Origin: Bog-877 sp050734135
GTDB lineage: Bacteria; Chloroflexota; Dormibacteria; Aeolococcales; Bog-877
Direction: 5' to 3'
Assembly: GCA_050734135.1 (NCBI GenBank)
Contig: JBOHUG010000009.1
Coordinates: 61,288 to 125,287, forward strand
DNA: 64,000 nt
The translations under genes and the position numbers were made by a program. The notes under the pieces are model-generated. The model had not been told where the DNA came from and ran no database searches. It saw only the letters and a list, made by a program, of their open reading frames with translations. The first letter of the stretch is position 1; each line of letters begins with the position of its first letter. Shown here piece by piece: positions 8,783 to 19,586 of this stretch.

Positions 8783-10249
8783 TTATGCCCCGCGCGCCGG
8801 TTGGGCAATCGCCAATGCCGCCGGATCCTCGAAGTAGGCGGGGCCGGTGCCGGCTCCGCCTACCTCCATCCAGCAGGTTCGAGCGCCCTCCACCACCAAG
8901 ATCAGTACCGCGATAGGAGTCAGGCCGACCGCGAGCAGGTGGAAGCTCCACACCGGAGGAAGGGTTGCCAGTGCCAGCAGGCAGAGGCCCGCACCGAAGC
9001 CGGTCAGACGGATGTCGGTCCGCCAGTGCCAGACCCCCACCGCGACCACCGCTAGGAGCGCGAACCCCAGCGTCCAAGGGACTACCTGGGCGGGCCAGAT
9101 CATCAGGACCAGTACCAGAGTCGCCGCCGAGAGCCCAAGCCCGAGTCCGTGCACCCGGCGCGCGTCGCGGCCTACGGTCAGCATGAAGAGGGGCAGGAGC
9201 AGCAAGTCGTCGTTGGGATGGGCGTATGGCGTGGCCAGCAACCAGATCCCCACCGGCAGCGCCACCGCCCAGGTGACTCGGCCCACCGGACTCACCCGGC
9301 GCCAATCAGGGGAGACCATCATCCAGACGCCGAATCCGGCCATCGAAGCGAGTGCCAGCGCCACTAGGACCAAGGTGGTGGGAGATGCCAGCCCGGTACC
9401 CAACCGCCAGGCAGCTGGCGCCGCCCCCAGGAGTCCAGGAAGTCCGGCCAAATCAGGCTGTTGGGTTCCCACGGCTCCGGCAAAGGCCGTGAGGTGATGC
9501 AACCAAGAGATCAGCAGCGACCAAGACGAGAGCAGGAACACGGCCGCCACTAAGAGGAATCCCAGGGCGAACTCGAGGGCCTTTCGGCGGTGCGGCCAGA
9601 GGGCCAGGAAGAGGAAGATCGGCACCGGCCACAAGAGGGTGGGTTTGACTAGGGTGAGACCTAAGACCGCTCCCGCTGCCAGGCTGCGCTCATGCCAAGC
9701 CAGGAGCATCGACCCGGCCAGAGCGGCGAAGAGAATCGCGTCGAACTGACCGTCGATGAGCCCCAGCAACCCGACCCAGGAAACGGCCGCCGCAGCTGCC
9801 AGGATGCCGGTGTGACGCCAGCCTAGATCTCGAGCCAGGAGAGTGAGGGTGAGCACCATCAGCGCCAAGCTCACCGCGCTGAGAATCGCGTAACTGACCC
9901 AGAACGGCAGGCGGGATAGGGGCACCAGCGCCCACGCAGCGGTCGGCGGATCCACGAAGTTGTCGAGCGCCTGATTGAGGCCGGGGTAGTGGTTCGCTGC
10001 CTGTTCGGCGGTCTGGAGCGTTCCCAGGTGGTAGGGGTTGGCACCCCGGCCGATCAGTTCCCCCGCAGCGTAGAAAACCCGATAGTCGGCCGCCAGGCCA
10101 CCCGGCTGAGCTGGAAACTCATGGACCAGCGCGAACACCGCCAGACCAACCACACACCCCAGAGAGATCAGGAGCACCAGCCGTCGCAGCCGGCGGCCCC
10201 GGTTGCCCAGCAAGTCCTCCAGGCTGCCCCCCTCCGATACCGAGGTCAC
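8783..10249 (-). CDS. GT87 (DUF2029)-like polytopic membrane protein
   Basis: A 488-residue integral membrane protein with about eleven TM segments. The first external loop contains ADYRVFYAAGELIGRGANPY, the (D/E)F..Y..A...L..G..PY pattern of GT87 polyprenol-phosphate-mannose alpha-mannosyltransferases of Actinobacteria. The Asp in that motif is the expected catalytic base of the family. If the family role holds, it adds mannose or a related sugar to an envelope glycan. It starts at GTG 10249, seven bases after the ABC permease stop, and precedes secA closely. The exact product is unknown. Confidence 0.7.
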   Translation of the reverse strand: MTSVSEGGSLEDLLGNRGRRLRRLVLLISLGCVVGLAVFALVHEFPAQPGGLAADYRVFYAAGELIGRGANPYHLGTLQTAEQAANHYPGLNQALDNFVDPPTAAWALVPLSRLPFWVSYAILSAVSLALMVLTLTLLARDLGWRHTGILAAAAAVSWVGLLGLIDGQFDAILFAALAGSMLLAWHERSLAAGAVLGLTLVKPTLLWPVPIFLFLALWPHRRKALEFALGFLLVAAVFLLSSWSLLISWLHHLTAFAGAVGTQQPDLAGLPGLLGAAPAAWRLGTGLASPTTLVLVALALASMAGFGVWMMVSPDWRRVSPVGRVTWAVALPVGIWLLATPYAHPNDDLLLLPLFMLTVGRDARRVHGLGLGLSAATLVLVLMIWPAQVVPWTLGFALLAVVAVGVWHWRTDIRLTGFGAGLCLLALATLPPVWSFHLLAVGLTPIAVLILVVEGARTCWMEVGGAGTGPAYFEDPAALAIAQPARGA

Positions 10250-10256
10250 CGCCGAG

Positions 10257-12767
10257 TCACTCCACGCTCAGCGCTGCCACCGGATCGAGGTTACTGAGTT
10301 GGCGGGCCGGAATCACAGCGGCCACCAGGATGGCCACCATGACCGCCAGCACCACAGCCAGGATCACCAGCCCGGGAACGGTAAAGCTCAAGGGCAGTGC
10401 CGCCGAGGTCGCGGCGTGAACCTCGGGCGCGATCAGACCGATGCCCACCGCGACCCCGAGGGCACAACCCGCCATCGCGGTGGTCAGGGCCTCGCCCAGC
10501 ACCGCCCGCAGCGTCTCCGCGCGGCTCAGGCCGACCACCCGGAGCAACGCCATGTCCCGGGCACCTTCGCGAGCTCCCAGCACGACCGTGTTGATGGCGG
10601 CCAGGATGGCGATGACCACGCCCACCAGTGCCAGCGCCGTGAGCACCGCGATATCGTGTTGGACGCCGAGATCTACTCCTTGCCGGACCGAGGAGACGGT
10701 CTCCTCCGTGAGTCCATATTTGAATGCGGCGAGAGCCACCGGTTGCTCCAAGTTCCCCCTGCCTCGCAACTGCAGCTGGATGAGGTTAAACCCCTCCGCG
10801 GTGCTCCCGAAGTCCTTCTTTGCGACCCCTCTGTCCAGCACCATCGATTCCTGTCCCGAGGGACCGGGCAGGGTGTGGGCAACCACCCCCACCACCCGGA
10901 ACGAGGCGGTTCCACTGGTAGTGACTACCTGGATGCTGGCTCCGACTTCGGTATGGAGGTCGGTGGCCAGCTCCAAGGGAAGGAGTACCCCTTTCCCGGC
11001 CGCAACCTGAGCCAGGGCCGAGTCACGTTCGCCGTGCACGAATTGGAGGGCGCCGCTGATGCCGTAAGCGGCGGTTGAAGTGGAAGCCAGCGAAACCGAC
11101 TGGTGGCCCACCCGGGCGGACAGAAAGCGCACTGGTGCCGAGGCGACGACGGCGGTGGACCCGGTCTTCGCGGTCACCGCCTCGAGCACCTGCTGCTCAA
11201 CCTTCTGACTCTGGACCACCGGGCTGACCAGAAGATACTGGCCGACGAACAGGTGGTTCACCCAGACTTGGCCGGCGGTCAGTGCGGCGCTGGAGAGTCC
11301 CACCAGGCCGATCGCCGTCGCCACGCTTACGAAGAGGGCGGCCAACGCCAGCGAGGTGCGCGCCGGTCGGGTACGGCCCCGAGTGGAGACCGCGGACGCG
11401 GGAGTTCCCAGCAGGGGACCCACCACCATGCTCACGGTGCGCACCAGGCGCGGCCCGATCCACCCGATCGCGGCGCAGATCCCGAGGTAAGCAAACGCGG
11501 CCCCCAATCCGACGCCGAGCGCGCCGCCGTTCTCGAAGAAGAAGTAGGCCCCGATGATCCCGACTCCGATCAGTGGCAGTTGCAGGACCAACCCGCGTCC
11601 CTTGCGCAGGGTCGGAGGGCGGACCGCCACCAAAGGCGGTATCCGGGCCGCCTCGACTGCCGGTGCCGCGGCGGCGGCCACCCCTAGGAGCAAGACCAAA
11701 AGGAACGCGGCCACTGCCCAGACAGGGTCGGCCTGAATCTGGGGCGCCGGGCTGACTCCCGACGGCGTGGAGACGGCGACCAGAATTAGCGCCAGCAGGT
11801 AGCCAACCCCGACCCCGATGGCCGCCCCCAGGGCCGAAGCCACGATCGCCTCCCTCAGAAAGCTGCGGAAGATAAGTCCCCGGCTAGCCCCTGCCAACCG
11901 CAGCAGCCCGATCTCGCGACGGCGTTCGAGTACCAGCGAGCTGAACGTGGCGCCGATCACCACGAAGGCCAGGACTAGGCTAAGGGCGGTGATGCCATCA
12001 AGGATGGGCGCCAACTCTTCTACCGGATCCCCGTCCGGTACCGACCGGGGATTGCTGACGGTGTACTGGGTGTGGACCGTCCGGGAGAGTTCCTGCAGTA
12101 GCTGGGGCACAATAGCTCCTGGAACAAGGCGCACCGCGACATCGGTGACCTGCAGACCCGAGGAGAAAAGCCTCTCGGCTGTCGCCGGGGTGACGTACAC
12201 CGCGTCCCCGGTGAATGGCGCACCCAAGGAGGAGTTGGCGACCACCCCGACCACCTTGAAATTGCGGGAGGCCTTGGACTCGATCAATTGCAGACTCTGC
12301 CCGATCCCCACCCTGCCCGGGGTGACCGCGCCGGTGCTGAGCGAGATCCCCGGACTGAGATTCTCGCTGATGGCCACCTCGTCATCAGCTCGAGGGCGGC
12401 TCCCCCGAACGAGCGGAAGCGGCCGTAGAGCCACTCCCTTGGGGCCTGCGGCAACCAGAACCACCTGGCGAAAGGAATGCGACGGCAGTCGGGCCAGATC
12501 GGCTTTCTCCTCCAGTGGCGAGACGGCGCTGACCACCTTCAAGTTGGCGATGGCCTTTACCTGGGCCGCCGTGAACCCCTGGCGGGCGAAGGGTTGGATG
12601 TCGTACTCGGCCGACCCAGCCCTCTCAGCGACCGCCCCGCTCGCCTGCCGGTGCAGCGCGCCGGCGGACAGCTGGGTGCCGAGCACCGCTCCACCTCCCA
12701 GCGCCAGGGCAGCAACTCCGAGCGCAAGGCGGGCCAGCGCCGCACGACGCCAAAGGAGCGGAATCAA
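10257..12767 (-). CDS. ABC transporter permease with two FtsX/MacB-type domains
   Basis: An 836-residue permease. It has an N-terminal TM (about 10-35), a large extracytoplasmic domain, a three-TM FtsX core near residues 265-375, a central TM pair, a second extracytoplasmic domain, and a second FtsX core at the C-terminus ending ARQLSNLDPVAALSVE. The motifs RRREIGLLRLAGASR and ARDMALLRVVGLSR are the paired cytoplasmic helices of duplicated FtsX-type permeases. This architecture belongs to the type VII ABC group (LolCDE, MacB and AttFGH relatives), which do mechanical work on lipoproteins or peptides and do not form import channels. Its ATPase is the next gene upstream (12783-13598). Substrate unknown. 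Confidence 0.85.
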   Translation of the reverse strand: MIPLLWRRAALARLALGVAALALGGGAVLGTQLSAGALHRQASGAVAERAGSAEYDIQPFARQGFTAAQVKAIANLKVVSAVSPLEEKADLARLPSHSFRQVVLVAAGPKGVALRPLPLVRGSRPRADDEVAISENLSPGISLSTGAVTPGRVGIGQSLQLIESKASRNFKVVGVVANSSLGAPFTGDAVYVTPATAERLFSSGLQVTDVAVRLVPGAIVPQLLQELSRTVHTQYTVSNPRSVPDGDPVEELAPILDGITALSLVLAFVVIGATFSSLVLERRREIGLLRLAGASRGLIFRSFLREAIVASALGAAIGVGVGYLLALILVAVSTPSGVSPAPQIQADPVWAVAAFLLVLLLGVAAAAAPAVEAARIPPLVAVRPPTLRKGRGLVLQLPLIGVGIIGAYFFFENGGALGVGLGAAFAYLGICAAIGWIGPRLVRTVSMVVGPLLGTPASAVSTRGRTRPARTSLALAALFVSVATAIGLVGLSSAALTAGQVWVNHLFVGQYLLVSPVVQSQKVEQQVLEAVTAKTGSTAVVASAPVRFLSARVGHQSVSLASTSTAAYGISGALQFVHGERDSALAQVAAGKGVLLPLELATDLHTEVGASIQVVTTSGTASFRVVGVVAHTLPGPSGQESMVLDRGVAKKDFGSTAEGFNLIQLQLRGRGNLEQPVALAAFKYGLTEETVSSVRQGVDLGVQHDIAVLTALALVGVVIAILAAINTVVLGAREGARDMALLRVVGLSRAETLRAVLGEALTTAMAGCALGVAVGIGLIAPEVHAATSAALPLSFTVPGLVILAVVLAVMVAILVAAVIPARQLSNLDPVAALSVE

Positions 12768-12782
12768 ATCCCAGTGCCGCCC

Positions 12783-13598
12783 TCAGAGCCCATGCGTTCC
12801 AAGCCGCTCGAGCAGCGGGGCGGTGTCGTGCACGGTGCGACGACCCAACTCCACCACCTCCTTGAACTCCCCGTCGAGCATGATCGCCACCCGCTCGGCG
12901 TAGGCCGCCGTCCGGACGTCGTGGGTCACCAAGACGATGGTTCGACCCTCCTGGCGACTGAGCCGGAGCAACAACTCCAGCACCCCCCGGCCCGCGTGAT
13001 AGTCAAGGGTTCCGGTGGGCTCGTCCGCAAGCAGAATCGCGGGATCGGCGACCAGAGCACGGGCCACCGCCACCCGCTGCTGCTCCCCTCCGGAGATCTC
13101 ATCGGGCCGATGGCCCTGGAGCCCCTTCAGTCCGAGCACGGCCATCAGGTCGTGGGCGCGAGCCCGGGCATCGCGGTCCCGGCCCAAGCCCCGTAGCGGC
13201 CAGGCCCGGTTGCGCTCCAGCCGGTAGGGGAGCATCACGTTCTCGGCCGCCGTCAAGCTTGGCAGCAGGTTGAAGAACTGGAAGATGAACCCGATCTGGT
13301 GCCGCCGAAAGGCCGCCCGCTCGCCGTCGCCCAGTCGGTACAGATCGGTGCCTCGAACCACCACCTTTCCCTGATCGGGTGCTTCGAGCCCGCCGAGAAC
13401 GTTTAGCAGCGTGGACTTGCCGCAGCCACTCGGCCCCATCACCGCGAAGAACTCCCCCGGGCGGACCGTCAGCGAGACTCCCCGCACCACCTCGTGCGGG
13501 GTCTTGCTGATCGCGAAGCTCTTGTGGAGACCCGTCGCCTGCAGCACCAGCTGGCCGGCGGCCACTTCGGTCCCGGCCGGAGCCGGCTCCTCACTCAT
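12783..13598 (-). CDS. ABC transporter ATP-binding protein (LolD/MacB type)
   Basis: A 271-residue ABC ATPase that pairs with the duplicated FtsX-type permease immediately downstream. It has Walker A GPSGCGKST, Q-loop FIFQFFNLLPSLTAAENV, signature ISGGEQQRVAVARAL, Walker B ILLADEPTGTLD and H-loop LVTHDVR. The NLLP and ENV segments around the Q-loop are characteristic of the LolD/MacB/FtsE class. The ATG at 13598 overlaps the CAP gene stop by eight bases (ATGAGTGA), suggesting coupled translation with that secreted protein. Confidence 0.92.
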   Translation of the reverse strand: MSEEPAPAGTEVAAGQLVLQATGLHKSFAISKTPHEVVRGVSLTVRPGEFFAVMGPSGCGKSTLLNVLGGLEAPDQGKVVVRGTDLYRLGDGERAAFRRHQIGFIFQFFNLLPSLTAAENVMLPYRLERNRAWPLRGLGRDRDARARAHDLMAVLGLKGLQGHRPDEISGGEQQRVAVARALVADPAILLADEPTGTLDYHAGRGVLELLLRLSRQEGRTIVLVTHDVRTAAYAERVAIMLDGEFKEVVELGRRTVHDTAPLLERLGTHGL

Positions 13599-14376
13599 CG
13601 AGGTAGCTGCTGATCACCTGATCGATCGTGGACGACAACAGTCCACTGGCCAGCTTGGGCGCATGTGACCCAACCCCCGGAGGGGGCGGCTTGGGAGTGG
13701 GAGTCGGGGTGGGCACGGGAGTCGGTGCCGGAGCCGGCGGAGCGGCTTGGGTCCCGCCGCCACCACCACCGCCCGAAGAGGCAGGAGGCGGCGGTGCGGA
13801 GTAACCGACCTGGACAAACTCCTGCGTGAACATGTAGACGTCCGTCCAGGGCCCACCCCCGCTGTCGGGATAGTTCCACGAATCCGGCGTGTACCAGGAT
13901 CCGACTCCGAGTTCGTTGTAGGCCCCAAGGATATTGGCCCGGTGGGGTGGCGAGCCCATGAACTGACTGTTGGCATAGGCCGCGGCGTCGCAGCCGCAGG
14001 AACTGTTCCAGGCGATGTTCTCGCCCGCCGCGCTGTAATCAATTCCATCGGCGCTCATGGTCGGCCAGACGTACTGGCCGTTCAACTGAACATGGGAGAA
14101 GTAATCATTGGTGATCATGTCGTCAGACCGGTTCTCCGCGATGTCGCCGAGGGTGCCGTTATCAGCCAAGGCCGCCAGTCCGTTGCTGGTCCGGTCTTGG
14201 TTGGTCAGAGAGAATAGCTCGCCGTTGTAGGAGGTGCCGGTACCGGGTGTCTGAGCGAGAGCAGGTGAGGCTGCGATACCGGAGAGTGCCACACTGAGGG
14301 CCAACCCCAGAAGCGCTCCACCGAAACCCTTGGCGAGCCTGCGAACCGTGGTCCCAGATTTGCCGCCGTCAGCCAA
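13591..14376 (-). CDS. Secreted CAP (SCP/PR-1) domain protein
   Basis: A 261-residue exported protein. A basic start and hydrophobic stretch (about residues 17-41) end in SPALAQ, a likely signal peptidase site. The CAP domain follows, with NQDRTSNGL, YFSHVQ, the conserved GENIAW and SPPHRANIL motifs, and the His/Glu set of the CAP cavity. A Gly-rich then Pro/Thr-rich linker (about 197-237) leads to a short tail ending SSYLDE. CAP proteins bind lipids or act at the cell surface; no specific role is known here. It begins at TTG 14376 inside the end of the second tadA gene (8-base overlap) and overlaps the ABC ATPase start, so it sits tightly in the Tad/ABC operon. Confidence 0.85.
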   Translation of the reverse strand: MADGGKSGTTVRRLAKGFGGALLGLALSVALSGIAASPALAQTPGTGTSYNGELFSLTNQDRTSNGLAALADNGTLGDIAENRSDDMITNDYFSHVQLNGQYVWPTMSADGIDYSAAGENIAWNSSCGCDAAAYANSQFMGSPPHRANILGAYNELGVGSWYTPDSWNYPDSGGGPWTDVYMFTQEFVQVGYSAPPPPASSGGGGGGGTQAAPPAPAPTPVPTPTPTPKPPPPGVGSHAPKLASGLLSSTIDQVISSYLDE

Positions 14377-15562
14377 GGCGTCGCTGCAGCGGTCCGGGAG
14401 GGGGAGTCGGCAACTTTATCGCCGCCACCTGATCAGTGCGCCGATCCGGGAATAGCCGCGAGATCTCGGGGGGAACCGCGAGTCCCATGTCGAATAGCCG
14501 GTCCAGAATCTGGGGCCGTACCCCGGTCAGATCGAACTCATTCTTCAGGTTGCCCTGCTGGTCCATGCCCTCAGCTTTCATGACGAAGATGTCCTGCATC
14601 GTGATTGTGTCGCCCTCCATCCCGACCACCTCGCTGATAGCCGTGATGCGACGGCTGCCATCCCGCAGACGGTTCAGCTGCACGACGATATCGATGGCAT
14701 TGGAGATCTGCTGCCGGATCGCCTTGGTGGGCAGCTCGATGCCCGCCATCAGAACCTGGGTCTCCAGCCGTGAGAGGCTGTCGCGAGGAGTATTGGCGTG
14801 AACTGTCGTCATCGAGCCGTCGTGGCCAGTGTTCATGGCCTGGAGCATGTCCAGAGCCTCGCCACCGCGAACCTCACCCACGACGATCCGGTCCGGGCGC
14901 ATCCGGAGAGCGTTGATCACCAGATCTCGAATGTTGATTCGGCCCTCACCTCGAGCATCGGGCGGGCGCGACTCCAAGCGGCAGACGTGCTCCTGGTGCA
15001 TCTGCAACTCGGCGGCGTCCTCGATGGTGACGATCCGCTCATCTGGCGGGATGAATCCCGAGCAGATGTTGAGCAGTGTGGTTTTCCCCGCCCCAGTCCC
15101 GCCAGAGATCAGGATGTTCGCGCGGGCGAGAACGCAGGCCTGCATGAAGGAAGCTCCGGCCTCGTCGATTGTGCCGAAGTGGATGAGGTCGGTGATCCGA
15201 AGGCGCTCCTTCGCGAACTTACGAATCGTGAGGATGGGTCCGTCGATCGCAACTGGTGGCACGACCGCGTTAACGCGCGATCCATCGAGCAAGCGAGCAT
15301 CGCAGAGTGGCTGCCGCACGTCCACCCGGCGGCCTACGGCGGCCACGATGAGGTCGATAACCTTGAGCAGATGCTCGCTGTCGCGAAAGCGGACATCGGT
15401 GAGCACGATCCGGCCCTGAGCCTCGACGTACACCATGTCAGGTCCCACCACCATAATTTCAGTGAGACTGTCATCCTCGACCAAAACGCGTAGCGGACCA
15501 AGTGCCTGGAGATACCCCTCCATGCCTTGCAGCCGCTCTTCCTCTGTAAGCACCGGACTCAT
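14369..15562 (-). CDS. Second TadA/CpaF-type secretion ATPase
   Basis: A 397-residue hexameric ATPase of the Tad/type II/type IV family. Walker A is SGGTGAGKTT, the Asp box is IVTIEDAAELQ, and the His box MTTVHANTPRDSLSRLE and Walker B-like IVVGEVRGGEA are intact. It is a close paralogue of the 525-residue TadA at 17983-19560 but lacks that protein's long N-terminal extension, beginning almost directly with the N-terminal domain (about residues 10-110). All catalytic motifs are present, so it is probably active. Having two TadA genes in one Tad operon is unusual; they could act as separate extension and retraction motors or form mixed hexamers, but this is inference. Confidence 0.93.
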   Translation of the reverse strand: MSPVLTEEERLQGMEGYLQALGPLRVLVEDDSLTEIMVVGPDMVYVEAQGRIVLTDVRFRDSEHLLKVIDLIVAAVGRRVDVRQPLCDARLLDGSRVNAVVPPVAIDGPILTIRKFAKERLRITDLIHFGTIDEAGASFMQACVLARANILISGGTGAGKTTLLNICSGFIPPDERIVTIEDAAELQMHQEHVCRLESRPPDARGEGRINIRDLVINALRMRPDRIVVGEVRGGEALDMLQAMNTGHDGSMTTVHANTPRDSLSRLETQVLMAGIELPTKAIRQQISNAIDIVVQLNRLRDGSRRITAISEVVGMEGDTITMQDIFVMKAEGMDQQGNLKNEFDLTGVRPQILDRLFDMGLAVPPEISRLFPDRRTDQVAAIKLPTPPPGPLQRRLG

Positions 15563-15565
15563 TGA

Positions 15566-16045
15566 CTACTCCCTGACACCGAAATTGAGCGCCGCAGCCG
15601 CAGTGCCGGCCATTCGCGGATCGGCTTCCGATGAACTCGCGCGCTCGGCCGCAATTTTGAGTTCGTCGCCCTGGCTGATCCCATGCCTGCGGATCGTGCC
15701 GGCGGCCAGCTCCAGAGCACTATGAGCGTGGCGAACCGGCAGTAGCTTCACCCGCCACTCCCGCATTTCGTGGACGCAGCGAACCACCCGCAACTGGCGG
15801 TCCAGGTACGCGATGTCCAACGGCATCTTCATGAAGAACATGTGCACACTGTTGCATGGCACCAGCCACAATCCTTCGTCGGGATCCAATTTGGTTCGCC
15901 CCATCAACCCCATTAGGCGGGGGGCGAACCGAGTCGCCACGGTCACCCGTTGCGCCACCACGGAGCCGCCAGCCGCCCTCACCACGACCGTCCGAGGACC
16001 GTATCCGTCTCTGGCACCACGGGTAGCGATTGACTCAGGTGACAT
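15566..16045 (-). CDS. DUF192 family protein
   Basis: A 159-residue DUF192 protein. Family signatures are visible: the RLMGLMGR turn, LWLVPCNSVHMFFMKMPLDIAYLD in the core (the conserved C-x-S/T-x2-T/M-F-x-M-x-F/L-x-I-D/A pattern) and the C-terminal ELAAGTIRRHGI. The biochemical role of DUF192 is unknown. The ATG at 16045 overlaps the tadC stop by 11 bases and the gene ends four bases before the second tadA start, so it is embedded in the Tad operon. It has no evident signal peptide. A role in pilus assembly is a guess from position only. Confidence 0.85.
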   Translation of the reverse strand: MSPESIATRGARDGYGPRTVVVRAAGGSVVAQRVTVATRFAPRLMGLMGRTKLDPDEGLWLVPCNSVHMFFMKMPLDIAYLDRQLRVVRCVHEMREWRVKLLPVRHAHSALELAAGTIRRHGISQGDELKIAAERASSSEADPRMAGTAAAALNFGVRE

Positions 16046-16952
16046 GGAAGATCAGGGAAATGGCAGGAGGACCGAGCAGGATCACGAAGAGTACCGGGAA
16101 GATGCATCCAACCATCGGAAAGAGCATCTTCAAGCTGGCCTGCTGGGCCTTGGCTTCTGCTCTCTGGCGGCGTCGGCGCCGCATCTCATCGGATTGGATG
16201 CGCAAGACCCTGGCGATTCCCACCCCGAGCTGATCAGATTGGACCAGCGCCTGGATAAAGGATGCAAGCTCCTGGACGCCGCAGCGCTTGGCGAGGTCCT
16301 CGAGTGCGTCGTGACGTGGCCGCCCCAGCCTGATCTCGTTGAGCACGAACGCAAACTCGCGGGAGAGTGCGTTGTCGAACTTCTCGATGACTCTGGCGAG
16401 CGCCGCATCGAATCCCAGTCCTGCCTCGACACTGATGCAGAGCAGGTCGAGCGCGTTGGGGAGCGCTAGGGAAATTTCCTTCTGCCGAGCCGTGACGATC
16501 CGCTTCAGCTGGTACTGCGGTCCGATGTAGCCCAGCACTGCCCCAAAGACCACACCCAGGAACCAAGGTAAGGAGAGCAGGAGCGCGAGGCCTAGACCGA
16601 TGACCCCGAAGACCACCCCGAAGACGAGCTGCGCCGCCACGAAACTCCCGGCATTCATACCGAGAGGCCTTCCGGCGAGATCGATGAGGGCCTGGAGCTT
16701 GGCCGCCCGGTCGCGCGGCTGCATCGATGCCACCCGTCGCCCCACCCGGTCGAAGAATGGACGAAGGAACCGCTCCGTGAACGGTTGGCTCATCTCGATC
16801 TCGTCCAGGGTTCGCGGCGCGGTCGGCTCCTCGTAAACAGCGAGGCGGGCGTCCAGCAGATTCACCTGCGGTTGCCGCTTGATCAGACCAGCGAAGATCA
16901 TGAATACCCCGACGGCGGCGATCAGTCCGACGATGAGCGCTTCATAGGACAT
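16035..16952 (-). CDS. tadC: Tad pilus inner-membrane platform protein TadC
   Basis: A 305-residue type II secretion F (GspF/TadC) family protein that forms the inner-membrane platform of the Tad pilus with TadB. It has an N-terminal TM (about 7-25), a cytoplasmic region with FFDRVGRR, two central TMs (about 105-155), the T2SF domain with ALDLLCISVEAGLGFDAAL and the typical F-domain motif GVGIARVLRIQSDEMRRRRRQRAEA, and C-terminal TM segments. It starts two bases after tadB and overlaps DUF192. Length and motifs are normal for TadC. Confidence 0.92.
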   Translation of the reverse strand: MSYEALIVGLIAAVGVFMIFAGLIKRQPQVNLLDARLAVYEEPTAPRTLDEIEMSQPFTERFLRPFFDRVGRRVASMQPRDRAAKLQALIDLAGRPLGMNAGSFVAAQLVFGVVFGVIGLGLALLLSLPWFLGVVFGAVLGYIGPQYQLKRIVTARQKEISLALPNALDLLCISVEAGLGFDAALARVIEKFDNALSREFAFVLNEIRLGRPRHDALEDLAKRCGVQELASFIQALVQSDQLGVGIARVLRIQSDEMRRRRRQRAEAKAQQASLKMLFPMVGCIFPVLFVILLGPPAISLIFHVT

Positions 16953-16954
16953 GA

Positions 16955-17982
16955 TCAGACCTCGATGTTCGCGATGCGCTGCATCACGTAGAACGCGAAT
17001 GCGACTGAGACGACGCAGGCGATAAGTATGTACGGTCCAGGGCCGGCGAACGAAAGCATGGGGGCGAGATATGTCGGGTTGATCGCCTCCAGGATCAGAC
17101 CCAAGCCGATGGGCAACCCAGTGATGATGAAACTCGAGGCACGCGCCTGTGCGGTCAAGGTTTTGATCTCACCCTTGATTCGGATGCGCTCTCGGATGGT
17201 GAAGGCGATGTTGTCGAAGATCTCGGCTAAATTGCCCCCGACTACCCGCTGAATCTGGACCGCCGTCACCACTAGGTCGAGGTCGTCGGATTTGATCCGG
17301 CTCACCATGTGTGAGAGCGCGGCGTCGGTGGTCACCCCCAGCTGCACTTCGCGGGTCGCCCGCGCAAATTCCTCGGCGGTCGGTGGCGGCGCCGATCGCG
17401 AAATGCTCGCCATCGCTTGGGGGAAGCTGTAGCCGGCCTTGAGTGCGTTGCTAAGCAGAATCAGGGTGTCCCCCAGCTGGCTGTTGAATCGACCGAGCCG
17501 GCGGTTCGCGCGATAGCGAAGTACCAAAGGGGGGGCGAAGATCCCGATCACTGCGAGGATCGCCGCAAAAATCAGGCTGCGGTAGAGAGCTAAACCGATC
17601 AGTGCTAGCACCACCACGGTGCCGATTCGGATCAGGTACCACTCAGTTGGTCGAAGCTTGACATCGGCCCGGGCCAACGACTCAGCGACCTGCACCGAAC
17701 GGGGTCGCTGGGCCACGCCGGCGGCCTGGCTGCTGCTGTCGACCTGGCGCCGCAGGCGAGTGAGAAGTCGTGTGGCACGATCTTTGAGGCTTCCCCCCGA
17801 GTCGCCGAACTCCTCCTCCCCCGGGACAGTCACCGCAAGTCCCGCTCCGGCCTCGGCGAAACGGCGCACCCGCTCGTCGAGCGCACCGCCGCTTGACTGG
17901 GAGCGCCAGCTGGCAAGCAGATAGGCGATGGCGCCGCCCAGAGCCAAGGCACCGACCCCGTCCAGGACCAGTACTAAAACGT

Positions 17983-17986
<4 letters not shown>
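16955..17986 (-). CDS. tadB: Tad pilus inner-membrane platform protein TadB
   Basis: A 343-residue T2SF-family platform protein paired with TadC. It has an N-terminal TM (about 5-26), a cytoplasmic stretch, two adjacent TMs near residues 125-165, the conserved LPDT-like region (here QLGDTLILLSNALKAGYSFPQAM) and the EF-type segment DLDLVVTAVQIQRVVGGNLAEIFD, then a C-terminal TM pair. The ATG at 17986 overlaps the tadA stop as ATGA. Gene order tadA-tadB-tadC is the canonical Tad arrangement. Confidence 0.92.
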
Positions 17987-19560
<1,574 letters not shown>

Positions 19561-19586
19561 GGCTTAGTAGAGTTCCTCGCCTGAAC

